Of a stretch of DNA of 64,000 bases, positions 51,050 through 60,610 are shown piece by piece; within the stretch, counting starts at the first letter, position 1; every line of letters starts with the position of its first letter. The translations under genes were made by a program, and so were the position numbers. The stretch is from Clostridiales bacterium CCNA10 (GTDB taxonomy: Bacteria; Bacillota; Clostridia; Oscillospirales; Oscillospiraceae). The stretch covers positions 3,286,319 through 3,350,318 of the forward strand of contig AP018533.1 in the NCBI GenBank assembly GCA_003573975.1. The letters are read 5' to 3'. Below the pieces are notes generated by a model. The model had not been told where the DNA came from, made no database searches, and worked only from the letters and a program-made list of their open reading frames with translations.

Positions 51050-51616
51050 ATGAGCAGGAAAGAGAAGCGGCCGGAGGAGACGACGGCCGAGGAGCAGAAG
51101 GCCCCCGAGACAGCAGAGCCCGTCCAGACCGAACAGCCGGCCCCGGAGGCCGGAGAAGCGGAGACGGATCCCCTGCTGACCGAGCTGGAGGCCCTGAAGG
51201 ACCAGGCGGCCCAGCAGGAGGACAAATACCTCCGTCTGGCAGCCGAGTACGACAACTACCGCCGGCGCACCACCAAAGAAAAGGAGTCCATCTGGAACGA
51301 CGCCAAGGCGGACGCCGCATTGGCCTTCCTCCCGGTGTATGACAACCTGGAGCGGGCCCTGAAGCAGGAGACCGCCGACGAGGCCTATAAGAAGGGCGTG
51401 GAAATGACCATGACCCAGCTGCGGTCCGTGCTGGAGAAGCTGGGGATCACAGAGATCCCCGCCCTGGGCCAGCCCTTTGACCCCACCCTCCACAACGCGG
51501 TGATGCACGTGGAGGACGAGAGCCTGGGCGAAAATACCGTGGCTGAGGTGTTCCAGGCCGGCTTTAAGCTGGGGGACAAGGTCATCCGGTTCTCCATGGT
51601 AAAGGTGGCCAACTAA
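51050..51616 (+). CDS. grpE: Nucleotide exchange factor GrpE
   Basis: 188 residues. A disordered acidic N-terminus (1-50), then the long dimerising helix (LRLAAEYDNYRRRTTKEKE) and the C-terminal beta domain (PFDPTLHNAVMHVED, GFKLGDKVIRFSMVKVA). It releases ADP from DnaK. ATG at 51050 follows AGGAGG. Confidence 0.97.
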   Translation: MSRKEKRPEETTAEEQKAPETAEPVQTEQPAPEAGEAETDPLLTELEALKDQAAQQEDKYLRLAAEYDNYRRRTTKEKESIWNDAKADAALAFLPVYDNLERALKQETADEAYKKGVEMTMTQLRSVLEKLGITEIPALGQPFDPTLHNAVMHVEDESLGENTVAEVFQAGFKLGDKVIRFSMVKVAN

Positions 51617-51704
51617 AGCGAAGTGTATCGCCGCAGCATGGCAGCCAGATCCAAAACTCATTTTATAAACAACAATCTTTCATATATTTAGGAGGAAAAA
51701 CATT

Positions 51705-53561
51705 ATGTCCAAGATCATCGGTATTGACTTAGGTACTACCAACAGCTGTGTGGCTGTCATGGAGGGCGGCGAGTCTGTCGTCATCCCCAACGCGGAGGGT
51801 AACCGTACGACCCCCTCTGTGGTCGCCTTCTCCAAGGACGGCGAGCGCATGGTGGGCCAGGTGGCCAAGCGCCAGGCCATCACCAACCCGGACCGGACTG
51901 TCATCTCCATCAAGCGTGAAATGGGCTCTGACTATAAGGTGGACATCGACGGCAAGAAGTACACCCCCCAGGAGATCAGCGCCATGATCCTTCAGAAGCT
52001 AAAGGCAGACGCCGAGGCCTATCTGGGCGAGAAGGTCACCGAGGCGGTCATCACCGTCCCCGCCTACTTCACCGACGCCCAGCGTCAGGCCACCAAGGAC
52101 GCCGGCCGGATCGCCGGTCTGGACGTGAAGCGTATCATCAACGAGCCCACCGCCGCGGCCCTGGCCTATGGCGTGGACAAGGAGAACGCCCAGAAGGTCA
52201 TGGTCTATGACCTGGGCGGCGGCACCTTCGATGTGTCCATCCTGGACATCGATGATGGCGTCATCGAGGTGCTGGCCACCGCCGGCAACAACCGTCTGGG
52301 CGGCGACGACTTTGACAAGTGTGTTATGGACTGGATGGCCGCCGAGTTCAAGAAGGCTGAGGGCATCGACCTCACCGGCGACAAGGTTGCCATGCAGCGC
52401 CTGAAGGAGGCTGCTGAGAAGGCCAAGATCGAGCTGTCCGGCGTCACCTCCACCAACATCAACCTGCCCTATATCACCGCCGACGCCACCGGACCCAAGC
52501 ACTTGGATCTGACCCTGAGCCGCGCCAAGTTCAATGAGCTGACCCACCACCTGGTGGAGGCCACCGCCGGCCCCGTCAAGCAGGCTATGAGCGATGCCGG
52601 CCTGTCCGGCAGTCAGATCTCCAAGGTCCTGATGGTGGGCGGCTCCAGCCGGATCCCCGCCGTTCAGGATGAGGTGAAGAAGCTCACCGGCAAGGAGGGC
52701 TTCAAGGGCATCAACCCCGATGAGTGCGTGGCCTCCGGCGCGGCCCTCCAGGGCGGCGTGTTCACCGGCGACGTGAAGGATTTGCTGCTGCTGGACGTCA
52801 CCCCCCTGTCCCTGGGCATCGAGACCATGGGCGGCGTGATGACCAAGCTCATCGAGCGTAACACCACCATCCCCGTGAAGAAGAGCCAGACCTTTACCAC
52901 CGCCGCCGACAACCAGACCTCCGTGGAGGTCCATGTGCTCCAGGGCGAGCGTGAGATGGCTCAGTACAACAAGACCCTGGGCCGCTTCAACCTGGACGGG
53001 ATCGCCCCCGCCCGCCGCGGCGTGCCTCAGATCGAGGTCACCTTCGATATCGACGCCAACGGCATCGTGAACGTGTCCGCCAAGGACCTGGGCACCGGCA
53101 AGGAGCAGCACATCACCATCACCTCCTCCACCAATATGTCCAAGGAGGACATCGACAAGGCCGTCCATGAGGCTGAGCAGTTCGCCGCCGAGGACAAGAA
53201 GCAGCGCGAGGCAGCCGATGTGCGCAACCAGGCTGACCAGATGGTGTTCCAGACGGAAAAGACTCTGGAGGATATGGGTGACAAGCTGGACGCCGGGGAC
53301 AAGGCTAATGTGGAGTCCGCCCTGGGCAAGCTGAAGGAGACCTTGAAGGGGAGCGACACCGAGGCCATTAAGAATGCTACCGAGGAGCTGACCAAGGCCT
53401 TCTATGCTGTCAGCGAGAAGCTGTACCAGCAGAACGGCCAGCAGGCCGGCGGCCCCGATATGGGCGGCGCCAACTTCGGCGGCGGCCAGGCCGGTGGGAA
53501 CGACGCGGGCCCCGACGTGGTGGACGCGGACTACACCGTGGTGGATGACGATAACAAGTAA
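51705..53561 (+). CDS. dnaK: Chaperone protein DnaK (Hsp70)
   Basis: 618 residues. [18 protein letters not shown] opens the ATPase domain; [15 protein letters not shown] and [14 protein letters not shown] are the other Hsp70 signatures. The substrate-binding domain ([29 protein letters not shown]) is followed by the helical lid and a Gly-rich tail ending [11 protein letters not shown]. Codon choice fits high expression. Confidence 0.99.
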   Translation: MSKIIGIDLGTTNSCVAVMEGGESVVIPNAEGNRTTPSVVAFSKDGERMVGQVAKRQAITNPDRTVISIKREMGSDYKVDIDGKKYTPQEISAMILQKLKADAEAYLGEKVTEAVITVPAYFTDAQRQATKDAGRIAGLDVKRIINEPTAAALAYGVDKENAQKVMVYDLGGGTFDVSILDIDDGVIEVLATAGNNRLGGDDFDKCVMDWMAAEFKKAEGIDLTGDKVAMQRLKEAAEKAKIELSGVTSTNINLPYITADATGPKHLDLTLSRAKFNELTHHLVEATAGPVKQAMSDAGLSGSQISKVLMVGGSSRIPAVQDEVKKLTGKEGFKGINPDECVASGAALQGGVFTGDVKDLLLLDVTPLSLGIETMGGVMTKLIERNTTIPVKKSQTFTTAADNQTSVEVHVLQGEREMAQYNKTLGRFNLDGIAPARRGVPQIEVTFDIDANGIVNVSAKDLGTGKEQHITITSSTNMSKEDIDKAVHEAEQFAAEDKKQREAADVRNQADQMVFQTEKTLEDMGDKLDAGDKANVESALGKLKETLKGSDTEAIKNATEELTKAFYAVSEKLYQQNGQQAGGPDMGGANFGGGQAGGNDAGPDVVDADYTVVDDDNK

Positions 53562-53755
53562 GAATGATCTATGGTCCGCGCGGGCGGGGCATCGCCCCGC
53601 CTGCGCGGCGTCTTGCCTGTACAACGGCTAGGAATTAGACATGAGGAATTGAGGCGTCCGGCCAAGCCGGACGAATTTCAATTCTTATGCCGGAGGTGGA
53701 TCCCGCAATTCCTCATTCCTAACTCCTCATTCCTAATTCAGAAGTTGGTGATATT
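53562..53755. repeat. Inverted-repeat insert between dnaK and dnaJ
   Basis: GAATTAGACATGAGGAATTG (about 53632-53652) faces CAATTCCTCATTCCTAACTC and a second CTCATTCCTAATTC (53707-53740). Inside lies the hairpin GCGTCCGGCC-AA-GCCGGACG. It is AT-richer than its surroundings and looks like a small mobile or REP-like hairpin element sitting in the operon. No promoter was clear. Confidence 0.55.
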
Positions 53756-54916
53756 ATGCCAGAACAGAAACGTGATTACTATGAAGTCCTGGGCGTGAGC
53801 AAGGGCGCTTCGGACGATGAAATAAAAAAGGCTTACCGAAAGCTGGCGAAAAAGTACCACCCGGACGTCAACCCCGGGGACCAGGCCGCAGAGGCCAAAT
53901 TCAAGGAAGTGAACGAGGCGTACAGCATCCTCTCCGACAAGGAGAAGCGGGCCCGGTACGACCAGTTCGGACACGCGGGGGTGGATCCCAACTATGGAGC
54001 GGGCGGCCCCGGCGGCGGCTTTGGCTTCGACATGGGGGACATCGACCTGGGCGACATCTTCGGCTCCTTCTTCGGAGGGGGCTTCGGGGGCTTCGGCGGA
54101 TCCTCCTCCGCCCGGCGCAACGGCCCCCAGAAGGGGGAGAGCCTGCGGGCCAACCTTACAATAACCTTTGAGGAGGCCGCCTTCGGCTGCGAGAAGGAGA
54201 TCAGCCTGAACCGCAGCGAGGAGTGTGGGGCCTGCCACGGCTCCGGCTGTGAGCCTGGGACCACCGCGGAGACCTGCCCCGACTGCCGGGGCACCGGCGT
54301 GGTGCGGGTGCAGCAGCGCACCGGCGGCTTCGCCTTCTCCAGTACGGCGGCCTGTGCCCGCTGCCGGGGCACCGGAAAGATCATCCACAGCCCCTGTAAG
54401 GCCTGCAGCGGCAGCGGCAGCGTGAAAAAGAGCAAGCGGGTCACCGTCAGCATCCCCGCCGGTATCGACGACGGGCAGGCCGTCTCCCTGCGGGGCCAGG
54501 GCAACGCAGGCAAAAACGGCGGCCCCGCCGGCGACCTGATCGTGGGGGTGCGGGTGAAGCCCAGCAATCAGTTCCGCCGGGACGGGACCACCGTCCTGTA
54601 TGAGCAGCCGGTGACCTTCTATCAGGCGGTCATGGGCGCGGAGCTGGAGATCCCCACCATTGACGGCAAGGTGAAGTACAACCTGCCCGCCGGGACCCAG
54701 CCGGGAACCACCTTCCGCCTGCGGGGCAAGGGCATCCCGGAGCTGCGGGGCCGGGGCCGGGGCGACCAGTATGTCACCGTCCGGGTCCAGGTTCCCTCCT
54801 CCCTCACCGGGGAGCAGAAGGAGGCCCTGCGGGCCTATGCCGAGGCCATGGGCGAGGACGTCCCGGAGGAGAGCGGCCTGAAGGGCTTCTTCGACAAGCA
54901 CAAAAAGCGGAAATAA
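53756..54916 (+). CDS. dnaJ: Chaperone protein DnaJ (Hsp40)
   Basis: 386 residues. J domain at 1-70 ([23 protein letters not shown] in [11 protein letters not shown]), a Gly/Phe-rich region, then four zinc-binding units [24 protein letters not shown] and CKACSGSG, followed by the substrate-binding C-terminal domains. Stimulates DnaK ATP hydrolysis. Confidence 0.98.
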   Translation: MPEQKRDYYEVLGVSKGASDDEIKKAYRKLAKKYHPDVNPGDQAAEAKFKEVNEAYSILSDKEKRARYDQFGHAGVDPNYGAGGPGGGFGFDMGDIDLGDIFGSFFGGGFGGFGGSSSARRNGPQKGESLRANLTITFEEAAFGCEKEISLNRSEECGACHGSGCEPGTTAETCPDCRGTGVVRVQQRTGGFAFSSTAACARCRGTGKIIHSPCKACSGSGSVKKSKRVTVSIPAGIDDGQAVSLRGQGNAGKNGGPAGDLIVGVRVKPSNQFRRDGTTVLYEQPVTFYQAVMGAELEIPTIDGKVKYNLPAGTQPGTTFRLRGKGIPELRGRGRGDQYVTVRVQVPSSLTGEQKEALRAYAEAMGEDVPEESGLKGFFDKHKKRK

Positions 54917-54932
54917 ACCGCAGGATTCAGAA

Positions 54933-54980
54933 CATAAGCAGCCCGCCGGGCCCCAAAAGGGGCCCGGCGGGCTGCTTATG
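54933..54980. terminator. Bidirectional terminator between dnaJ and rnj
   Basis: A perfect 22-bp stem (54933-54954 with 54959-54980) and AAAA loop, between two convergent genes. Confidence 0.93.
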
Positions 54981-54997
54981 TTTCTGCCGCATGGGCG

Positions 54998-56656
54998 TTA
55001 CACTTCCATGATGACAGGCAGGATCATGGGGGAGCGCTTGGTCTTTTTATAGAGATAGTTGGACAGGTCGGCCTTGATGGACTGCTTGATGGCGGACCAG
55101 TCAGTGGCATACCGGGTGTCTACGTCCAGAATGGCGTCCAGAGCCACCTGCCGCAGCTCATCCATCAGGCCCTCGGACTCCTTCACATACACGAAGCCCC
55201 GGGTGATGATGTCCGGGCCAGAGACCAGGGCCCCGTCCTCGCCGGACATGGAGACCACCACGACCACCATACCGTCCTGGGCCAGGTGGCGGCGGTCCCG
55301 CAGGACCACGCTGCCCACATCGCCCACGCCGGAGCCGTCCACGAACACCTTGCCCGCGGTGACGGTGCCGCCCAGCTTGCAGGTCTTGGGCGTCAGCTCG
55401 ATCACCCGGCCGATGTCGCTGATGAGGATGTCCCGGGGGTCCATGCCCATCTGGCGGGCCAGCTTGGCGTGGAGCTTCAGGTGGCGCTGCTCTCCGTGGA
55501 CCGGGATGAAGAATTTGGGCTTCACCAGGCCGTGGATGATCTTCAGCTCCTCCTGGCAGGCGTGGCCGGACACATGGAGGGGGAGCTCCCGCTCGTTGAC
55601 CACGTCGGCCCCCTTGCGGTAGAGCTCATTGATGACGTTGCCCATGGCGTTCTCGTTGCCCGGGATGGTGGAGGCGGAAACGATCACTTTATCACCGGGC
55701 TGGATGTCTACCTGGCGGTGGGTGGAGAAGGCCATCCTGGACAGGGCGGACATAGTCTCGCCCTGACTGCCGGTGGTGATGATGCACACCTTGTTTTTGG
55801 GCAGAGACTTGATGTGATTTAGATCCATCAGCACCCCGTCCGGGATATTCATATAACCCAGGGCGGTGGAGACTTTCATGGCGTTCTCCATAGAGCGGCC
55901 TGTGACTGCAACCCGCCGGCCATACCGAGCCGCCACGTTGATGATTTGCTGGAGACGGTCCACATTGGAGGCGAAAGTCGTAACGATGATACGTTCCTCA
56001 CAACCCTTGAACAGTACATCGAAAGAGTTGCCCACACTGCTCTCGCTGCGGGTATATCCCGGGCGTTCCACATTGGTGGAGTCAGCCAGCAGGGCCAGCA
56101 CACCATCACGCCCCAGAGCACCGAAGCGGGCCAAATCGATCATTCCGCCTTGGATAGGGGTGGTGTCGATCTTGAAGTCACCAGTATGGACCACAGTGCC
56201 CACTGGGGACTTGATGGCGAAGGCCACAGCATCCGCAATGGAGTGGTTCACATGGATAAACTCCACAGAGAACTTGCCTGCCTGGATCACATCTCCTGCC
56301 TCACAGGTAATCATCTTGGTCTTAGATACCAGACGGTGCTCCTCCAGCTTCAGCTGGATCAGCCCGGCACTCATCCGGGTGGCATAGATGGGCGCATTCA
56401 CAGAACGCAGCACATAGGGGATGGCCCCAATGTGGTCTTCGTGCCCGTGGGTGATAAAGATGCCCCGGATCTTGCTCTGGTTCTTGATGAGATAGCTTAC
56501 GTCAGGGATGACCACATCGATGCCATACATATCGTCATCCGGGAACCCCATGCCGCAGTCCACAACAATGATGTCGTTGCCGTACTCGTAGACTGTCAGG
56601 TTCTTGCCGATCTCATTCAGACCGCCCAGAGAGATGATTTTCAATTTTTCAGCCAT
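54998..56656 (-). CDS. rnj: Ribonuclease J
   Basis: 552 residues. The metallo-beta-lactamase motif HGHEDHIG is at 70-77, with later metal ligands in VNHSIADAVAF and VHTGDFKID. The beta-CASP parts (SDIG..., VSGHACQEELK, FIPVHGE) and the C-terminal domain give a full-length RNase J, the 5'-3' exonuclease and endonuclease of Gram-positive mRNA decay. It has a long 5' region (see 56657-57005). Confidence 0.97.
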   Translation of the reverse strand: MAEKLKIISLGGLNEIGKNLTVYEYGNDIIVVDCGMGFPDDDMYGIDVVIPDVSYLIKNQSKIRGIFITHGHEDHIGAIPYVLRSVNAPIYATRMSAGLIQLKLEEHRLVSKTKMITCEAGDVIQAGKFSVEFIHVNHSIADAVAFAIKSPVGTVVHTGDFKIDTTPIQGGMIDLARFGALGRDGVLALLADSTNVERPGYTRSESSVGNSFDVLFKGCEERIIVTTFASNVDRLQQIINVAARYGRRVAVTGRSMENAMKVSTALGYMNIPDGVLMDLNHIKSLPKNKVCIITTGSQGETMSALSRMAFSTHRQVDIQPGDKVIVSASTIPGNENAMGNVINELYRKGADVVNERELPLHVSGHACQEELKIIHGLVKPKFFIPVHGEQRHLKLHAKLARQMGMDPRDILISDIGRVIELTPKTCKLGGTVTAGKVFVDGSGVGDVGSVVLRDRRHLAQDGMVVVVVSMSGEDGALVSGPDIITRGFVYVKESEGLMDELRQVALDAILDVDTRYATDWSAIKQSIKADLSNYLYKKTKRSPMILPVIMEV

Positions 56657-57005
56657 AAAATTTTCGTTACTTCCTTTCTGATCGTTACATCATAGCACTG
56701 TTTTGTTATCAACAGGCGCAAAATATCCCGCCCTGTTCTGTGCGGTCTGTAAAACGACCAGACGAAGAAACCTGCCCCCGTAGCCCTGCCTCGCCTAGGG
56801 AGATCCGCTTTTCTTCGTCTTTGGTGAGATGTTTGAAACGCCCGGCGCAGTCCCGGACCAGCCTGTTCCGCATCGTTCGGGAATACGCTATTTAAACGCG
56901 GGGGGCGAGCGCAGCCGCTCGAGCGCTCCATCCGCGTATAAATCCACTCCGGGGCCGCACAGAAAATGCGGCCCATCTGGGAATCAATTAAATTTAGTAT
57001 ACCAC
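56657..57005 (-). promoter_or_regulatory. Long upstream region of rnj with a stable hairpin
   Basis: On the minus strand a TATACT -10 with extended TGG lies near 56997-57005, and another possible -10 (TGCTATGAT) near 56695. Between them AGACGAAGAAA (56760-56770) and TTTCTTCGTCT (56811-56821) are perfect 11-bp arms around about 40 GC-rich bases. If transcription starts at the distal site, the mRNA has a structured leader of about 340 nt. No credible gene is present. Confidence 0.4.
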
Positions 57006-57102
57006 AACTTTCCTCTGCTGTATACCTCTGAAACAAAAACTGACAGAAAGTTTGCCAAGTTGACGTTTTTCTGGGAAAGGCCTGTTTCTTACGGGAAGTA
57101 TC

Positions 57103-57131
57103 TTGTCTCTCCCGGCAAAATATGGTATACT
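57103..57131 (+). promoter_or_regulatory. Promoter upstream of the ArsC/Spx-like gene
   Basis: -35 TTGTCT (57103-57108), 17 bases, -10 TATACT (57126-57131). The transcript would cover the small frame at 57169 and then the ArsC/Spx-like gene. Confidence 0.8.
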
Positions 57132-57168
57132 TTTCCCAGTAAATTCAGAAGTGGAGGGGGAGCGCCGA

Positions 57169-57359
57169 TGAGCGGGGGAAAACCGGGACAGGATCTCTGG
57201 GATCTGCGGGGCGGATGTGCTGCGTTTGCGGCCGATTTCTTCCTTTTTATTCCTTTTTTCAGAAATCTACTCCGGTCTGCGCGGTCCGTACCCGCTCCGC
57301 TGGTCCCCGGGAGGTCTATGTATGAATATCCAGATTTTTGGGAGCTCCAAGAGCTTTGA
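57169..57359 (+). CDS. Possible small protein or leader frame
   Basis: 63 codons. ATG at 57169 has a strong GTGGAGGGGG site and lies about 35 bases after the predicted start of transcription. It encodes a hydrophobic stretch (AADFFLFIPFFRNLL) and then a Pro-rich tail, and overlaps the next gene by 38 bases in another frame. It may be a real small membrane protein, a translation-coupling leader, or chance. Confidence 0.3.
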
Positions 57360-57654
57360 CACGAAAAAGGCGGAACGATGGTTCAAGGAGCGGCGGATCC
57401 GCGTTCAGTCTGTGGATGTCAGAAAATATGGCATGAGCCTGGGAGAGCTGACCAGTGTGCGCCAGGCTGTCGGTCTGGAGGCTATGGTGGACCCCAAGCA
57501 TCCGGACACCGTGCTGCTCCAGTATCTGGCCTCTGACCAGGCCAAGCTGGACAAGCTGTTCCAGGATCCTGCCCTGCTCCGCACTCCAATCGTCCGAAAC
57601 GGGAAGCAGGCCACTGTGGGCTACTGCCCCGAAATTTGGGTGTCCTGGTCCTGA
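57322..57654 (+). CDS. ArsC/Spx-family thioredoxin-fold protein
   Basis: 110 residues. MNIQIFGSSKSFDTKKAERWFKERRI has the ArsC/Spx thioredoxin-like start, but the usual N-terminal Cys is replaced by SSKS, so arsenate reduction by that Cys is not possible. RTPIVRNGKQATVGYCPEIW is the expected C-terminal cis-Pro region. Likely a regulator-like or degenerate family member. GGGAGG precedes the ATG. Confidence 0.82.
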   Translation: MNIQIFGSSKSFDTKKAERWFKERRIRVQSVDVRKYGMSLGELTSVRQAVGLEAMVDPKHPDTVLLQYLASDQAKLDKLFQDPALLRTPIVRNGKQATVGYCPEIWVSWS

Positions 57655-57678
57655 TCCCATTCTGCGGAGGTGGTCCCC

Positions 57679-58674
57679 ATGGCCCGGAGTGCCAATCAGA
57701 AGCTGAAGCTGCTATACCTGTGTCAGATCCTCACCCAGCAGACCGATGAGGAACATCCCATGACGGTGCAGGAGCTGATCTCCCAGCTGGCCCGCTATGA
57801 CATTCAGGCAGAGCGCAAAAGCGTTTATGATGACCTGGACGCCCTGTCCCGCTTTGGCGTGGACGTCCAATGCCGGAAGGGGAAGCACCCCGGGTGGTTT
57901 GTAGGCGCTCGGGATTTTGAACTGCCGGAGCTGAAGCTACTGGTGGACGCGGTCCAGTCCTCGCGGTTCATCACCCGGCGGAAGAGCGACGCGCTGATTC
58001 GCAAGCTGGAGCACCTGGCCAGCGTTTACCAGGCCCGCCAGTTACAGCGGCAGGTGTTTGTCAGCGGCCGGGTCAAAGTGATGAATGAGAGCATTTACTT
58101 CAATGTGGACCGGCTGCATGCTGCCATCGCCGCCCGGCGCGCCATCACCTTTCAGTATTTTGACTATGACCTCCAGCGAAAAAAGGTCCTGCGCCGCGGG
58201 GGACAGCAGTACGCCGTCTCCCCATACGGCCTGATCTGGAACAGTGACAACTACTATCTGGTGGCGTACGACAGCGCGAACCGGGAGATGCGCCACTACC
58301 GTGTGGATAAGATGACGGGGATCACTGTTACGGACAAACCCCTTGAGGGCACAGAGCAATACTCCGCCTTTGATATTGCCGTCTATGGACAAAAGCATTT
58401 TGGAATGTACAGCGGGGAGGAGATGACTGTCACGCTGCGGGGAACGCGCGCCATGGTAGGCGTGGTCCTGGACCGCTTTGGCCAAGATGTGATCCTGGTC
58501 CCGGACGGACCGGAGCATTTCACCGTCAGCATCCCCCTGGTGCTGAGCCCACAGTTTTTCGGCTGGCTGTTTGCGCTGGAGCCAGAGCTCACGCTCGTGG
58601 CGCCGCCGCAGGCCGTTGACCAATACCGGGAAAGGCTCCGCCTGGTCCAGGCCCAATATCGCCAAGATCAATAG
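57679..58674 (+). CDS. WYL-domain transcriptional regulator
   Basis: 331 residues. An N-terminal winged helix-turn-helix (KLLYLCQILTQQTDEEHPMT, ERKSVYDDLDALSRFGVDVQ) is followed by a WYL domain (about 140-215; ITFQYFDYDLQRKKVLRRGGQ, AVSPYGLIWNSDNYYLVAYD) and a C-terminal extension. WYL regulators sense ligands, often nucleic-acid related. ATG at 57679 is preferred to an in-frame GTG at 57670 that lies in the ribosome site. Confidence 0.92.
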   Translation: MARSANQKLKLLYLCQILTQQTDEEHPMTVQELISQLARYDIQAERKSVYDDLDALSRFGVDVQCRKGKHPGWFVGARDFELPELKLLVDAVQSSRFITRRKSDALIRKLEHLASVYQARQLQRQVFVSGRVKVMNESIYFNVDRLHAAIAARRAITFQYFDYDLQRKKVLRRGGQQYAVSPYGLIWNSDNYYLVAYDSANREMRHYRVDKMTGITVTDKPLEGTEQYSAFDIAVYGQKHFGMYSGEEMTVTLRGTRAMVGVVLDRFGQDVILVPDGPEHFTVSIPLVLSPQFFGWLFALEPELTLVAPPQAVDQYRERLRLVQAQYRQDQ

Positions 58675-58704
58675 GCGGTTCAGAAATCGAGAGGAGGTAG
58701 TTCT

Positions 58705-59385
58705 ATGAAGCGTATCCTGATCGTAGACGGCGATATGGCCGTCCGTGCTCAGATCGGGCGGTATGCCCGGCTGGAGGGATATGATGTAGCCGAGGCCAGC
58801 GATGGCTATACCGCCGTGGCGCTCTTCCGGCAGAGCACATTTGATTTCGTGATCCTCGCCGTGATGCTGCCGGAGCTGGATGGGTTTTCCGTCTGCCAGA
58901 CGATCCGCAGTTTTTCCCAGGTCCCGATTTTGATCCTGTCCGAGCGGGGAGACGAGGCTGACCGGATCCGCGGCCTGGAGTTGGGGGCGGATGACTATGT
59001 AGTCAAACCCTTCTCCCCCAGGGAACTAATGCTGCGCATCTCCGCCATCATGAAGCGCGGCCCCCTTCTGGACTCCATGCGCCAGCGGAGCATCGAGCAG
59101 GACGGCATTTATATCGACCTGATCGCCCGCCGGGTCATGGTGGATGGAAACCAGGTCAGCCTGACACCGAAGGAATTTGATGTGCTGGCCCTGTTGGCCG
59201 CCAATCCAGATGTGGTGGTTTCCCGGAAAAAGATCCTGGATACCGTCTGGGGCGGCGACCTTCCCGAAGATACCCGCACGCTGGACACCCACATCAAGCA
59301 GGTCCGCCGGGCCATCACGCCGTATAGTGACCGGATCGTCACCCTGCGCGGAGTGGGCTACCGCTTTGAGAAAAATAATGGGTAG
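58705..59385 (+). CDS. OmpR-family response regulator lacking the phosphoacceptor Asp
   Basis: 226 residues. A receiver domain (1-118) is joined to a winged-helix DNA-binding domain (about 130-224; LTPKEFDVLALLAANPDVVV, then TLDTHIKQVRRAI and RGVGYRFE). The usual phosphorylation site is altered: FDFVILAVMLPELDG has Ala52 (codon GCC) where Asp is expected, and the acidic pair is VDGD instead of VDDD. The conserved Ser79 and Lys101 remain. No histidine kinase is adjacent. It probably acts without phosphorylation, like known atypical OmpR-type regulators. Confidence 0.92.
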   Translation: MKRILIVDGDMAVRAQIGRYARLEGYDVAEASDGYTAVALFRQSTFDFVILAVMLPELDGFSVCQTIRSFSQVPILILSERGDEADRIRGLELGADDYVVKPFSPRELMLRISAIMKRGPLLDSMRQRSIEQDGIYIDLIARRVMVDGNQVSLTPKEFDVLALLAANPDVVVSRKKILDTVWGGDLPEDTRTLDTHIKQVRRAITPYSDRIVTLRGVGYRFEKNNG

Positions 59386-59397
59386 GATCAGAGCAGA

Positions 59398-59432
59398 CCA
59401 TCAGAAACCTTGTGCCGCAAGGCTTCTGATGG
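59398..59432 (+). terminator. Terminator of the response regulator gene
   Basis: CCATCAGAAACCTTG-TGC-CGCAAGGCTTCTGATGG then CCTGCTTTT, with one mismatch in the stem. Confidence 0.8.
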
Positions 59433-59526
59433 CCTGCTTTTGTTCCGGCCCGCCCCAGGGGAACACGGGGGACTGTGCGCTCCGGGCGGGGCGGCGTCTG
59501 GCCGCGCCTCCGCCCCGTGATACTCA

Positions 59527-59555
59527 TTGCGAAGCCGGTTTGAGTGTGGTACAAT
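59527..59555 (+). promoter_or_regulatory. Promoter of the 2-hydroxyacid dehydrogenase gene
   Basis: -35 TTGCGA (59527-59532), 17 bases, -10 TACAAT (59550-59555); 52 bases before the start codon. Confidence 0.72.
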
Positions 59556-59607
59556 AGGTCCACGAAACACCCCACAGCGTACCGCATGGACAGTAAGGAG
59601 AATCGTC

Positions 59608-60552
59608 ATGAGTGAAACGATTTTGAATATGCTCCCCCTCACGGAGGAGGAAAAAGCCGTCTTTGAAGCCGCCGCACCAGACGCCGTCCACCTCTACGCA
59701 GGCCGCCGTACCGCCACGCCGGAGCAGTTTGCCCAGGCCACAGTTATCCTGGGCTGGCCAAGGCCCAATATGGTGGCCCAGGCGGCACATTTGAAGTGGT
59801 TCCACTGTATGTGGGCCGGGACTGAGGAGTACGTGGATGTGATGCCTGCGGGCGCAGCGCTCACCTCCTCCGCGGGGACCAACAGCCAGTCGGTGTCAGA
59901 GCATCTGCTGGCCAGCCTGCTGGCCCTGTACCGCAAGCTCCCCCTGTGCCGGGACCGCCAGAGGGAGCACAAATGGGATCAGGACATCGGCTCGGTGCGC
60001 ACTCTGGTGGGCGCCACTGTCCTGGTGGCCGGGGCTGGCCATGTGGGCTCCGCCTTCGCCCAGCTGTGCAAGGCCCTGGGGGCAAAACGCACCATCGGCC
60101 TGAAGCGTTCGGTGAATGTCCCCGTCCCCGGCTTTGATGAGCTGTTCCCCCTGTCTGAGCTGGACCGCCTGCTGCCCCAGGCCGATGTGGTGGCCCTCAC
60201 CCTGCCCCACACCCCGGAGACCGACGGCCTGATGGACCGGGCGCGGCTGGCCCGCATGAAGGAGGACGCCGTTCTCCTCAGCGCGGGCCGGGGCACTGTT
60301 CTGGACCAGGACGCCCTGGTGGAGCTGATGAATGGCGGACATCTGTGGGGCGCCGCTCTGGACGTCACCACGCCGGAGCCCCTGCCGGAGGACAGCCCCC
60401 TGTGGGATGTGCCCAACCTGCTGCTGACCTCCCATGTGGCGGGCGGCCTGCGCCTGCCGGTCACCCGGGAAAACTGCGTCCGCTTGGCCCTGGAAAACCT
60501 GAAGCGCTATCTGGCCGGAGAGCCCCTGGAAAATGTGGTCCGGCGGGGCTGA
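59608..60552 (+). CDS. D-isomer-specific 2-hydroxyacid dehydrogenase
   Basis: 314 residues. NAD is bound by VAGAGHVGSAFAQLCKALG. ADVVALTLPHTPETDGLMDR and the AGRGTVLDQDALVELM segment are family signatures; the catalytic His is expected in the LLTSHVAGG stretch and Glu in TTPEPLPEDSPLW. It reduces a 2-oxo acid to the D-hydroxy acid or the reverse; the substrate is unknown. ATG at 59608 follows AAGGAG. Confidence 0.9.
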   Translation: MSETILNMLPLTEEEKAVFEAAAPDAVHLYAGRRTATPEQFAQATVILGWPRPNMVAQAAHLKWFHCMWAGTEEYVDVMPAGAALTSSAGTNSQSVSEHLLASLLALYRKLPLCRDRQREHKWDQDIGSVRTLVGATVLVAGAGHVGSAFAQLCKALGAKRTIGLKRSVNVPVPGFDELFPLSELDRLLPQADVVALTLPHTPETDGLMDRARLARMKEDAVLLSAGRGTVLDQDALVELMNGGHLWGAALDVTTPEPLPEDSPLWDVPNLLLTSHVAGGLRLPVTRENCVRLALENLKRYLAGEPLENVVRRG

Positions 60553-60576
60553 GGCAGACCGCATCCTCGAAAATGC

Positions 60577-60610
60577 CAAAAGCGGAAGCCCCGCCGGGCT
60601 TCCGCTTTTG
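60577..60610 (+). terminator. Terminator of the 2-hydroxyacid dehydrogenase gene
   Basis: CAAAAGCGGAAGCCC-CGCC-GGGCTTCCGCTTTTG, T-rich on both sides. The following 225 bases (to mutY) are AT-rich, with no gene and no clear promoter or riboswitch. Confidence 0.9.

Noticed and set aside
56641-57036. 131-codon minus-strand frame upstream of rnj
   Set aside because: No family resemblance and it overlaps the rnj start and hairpin; probably leader sequence read as protein.
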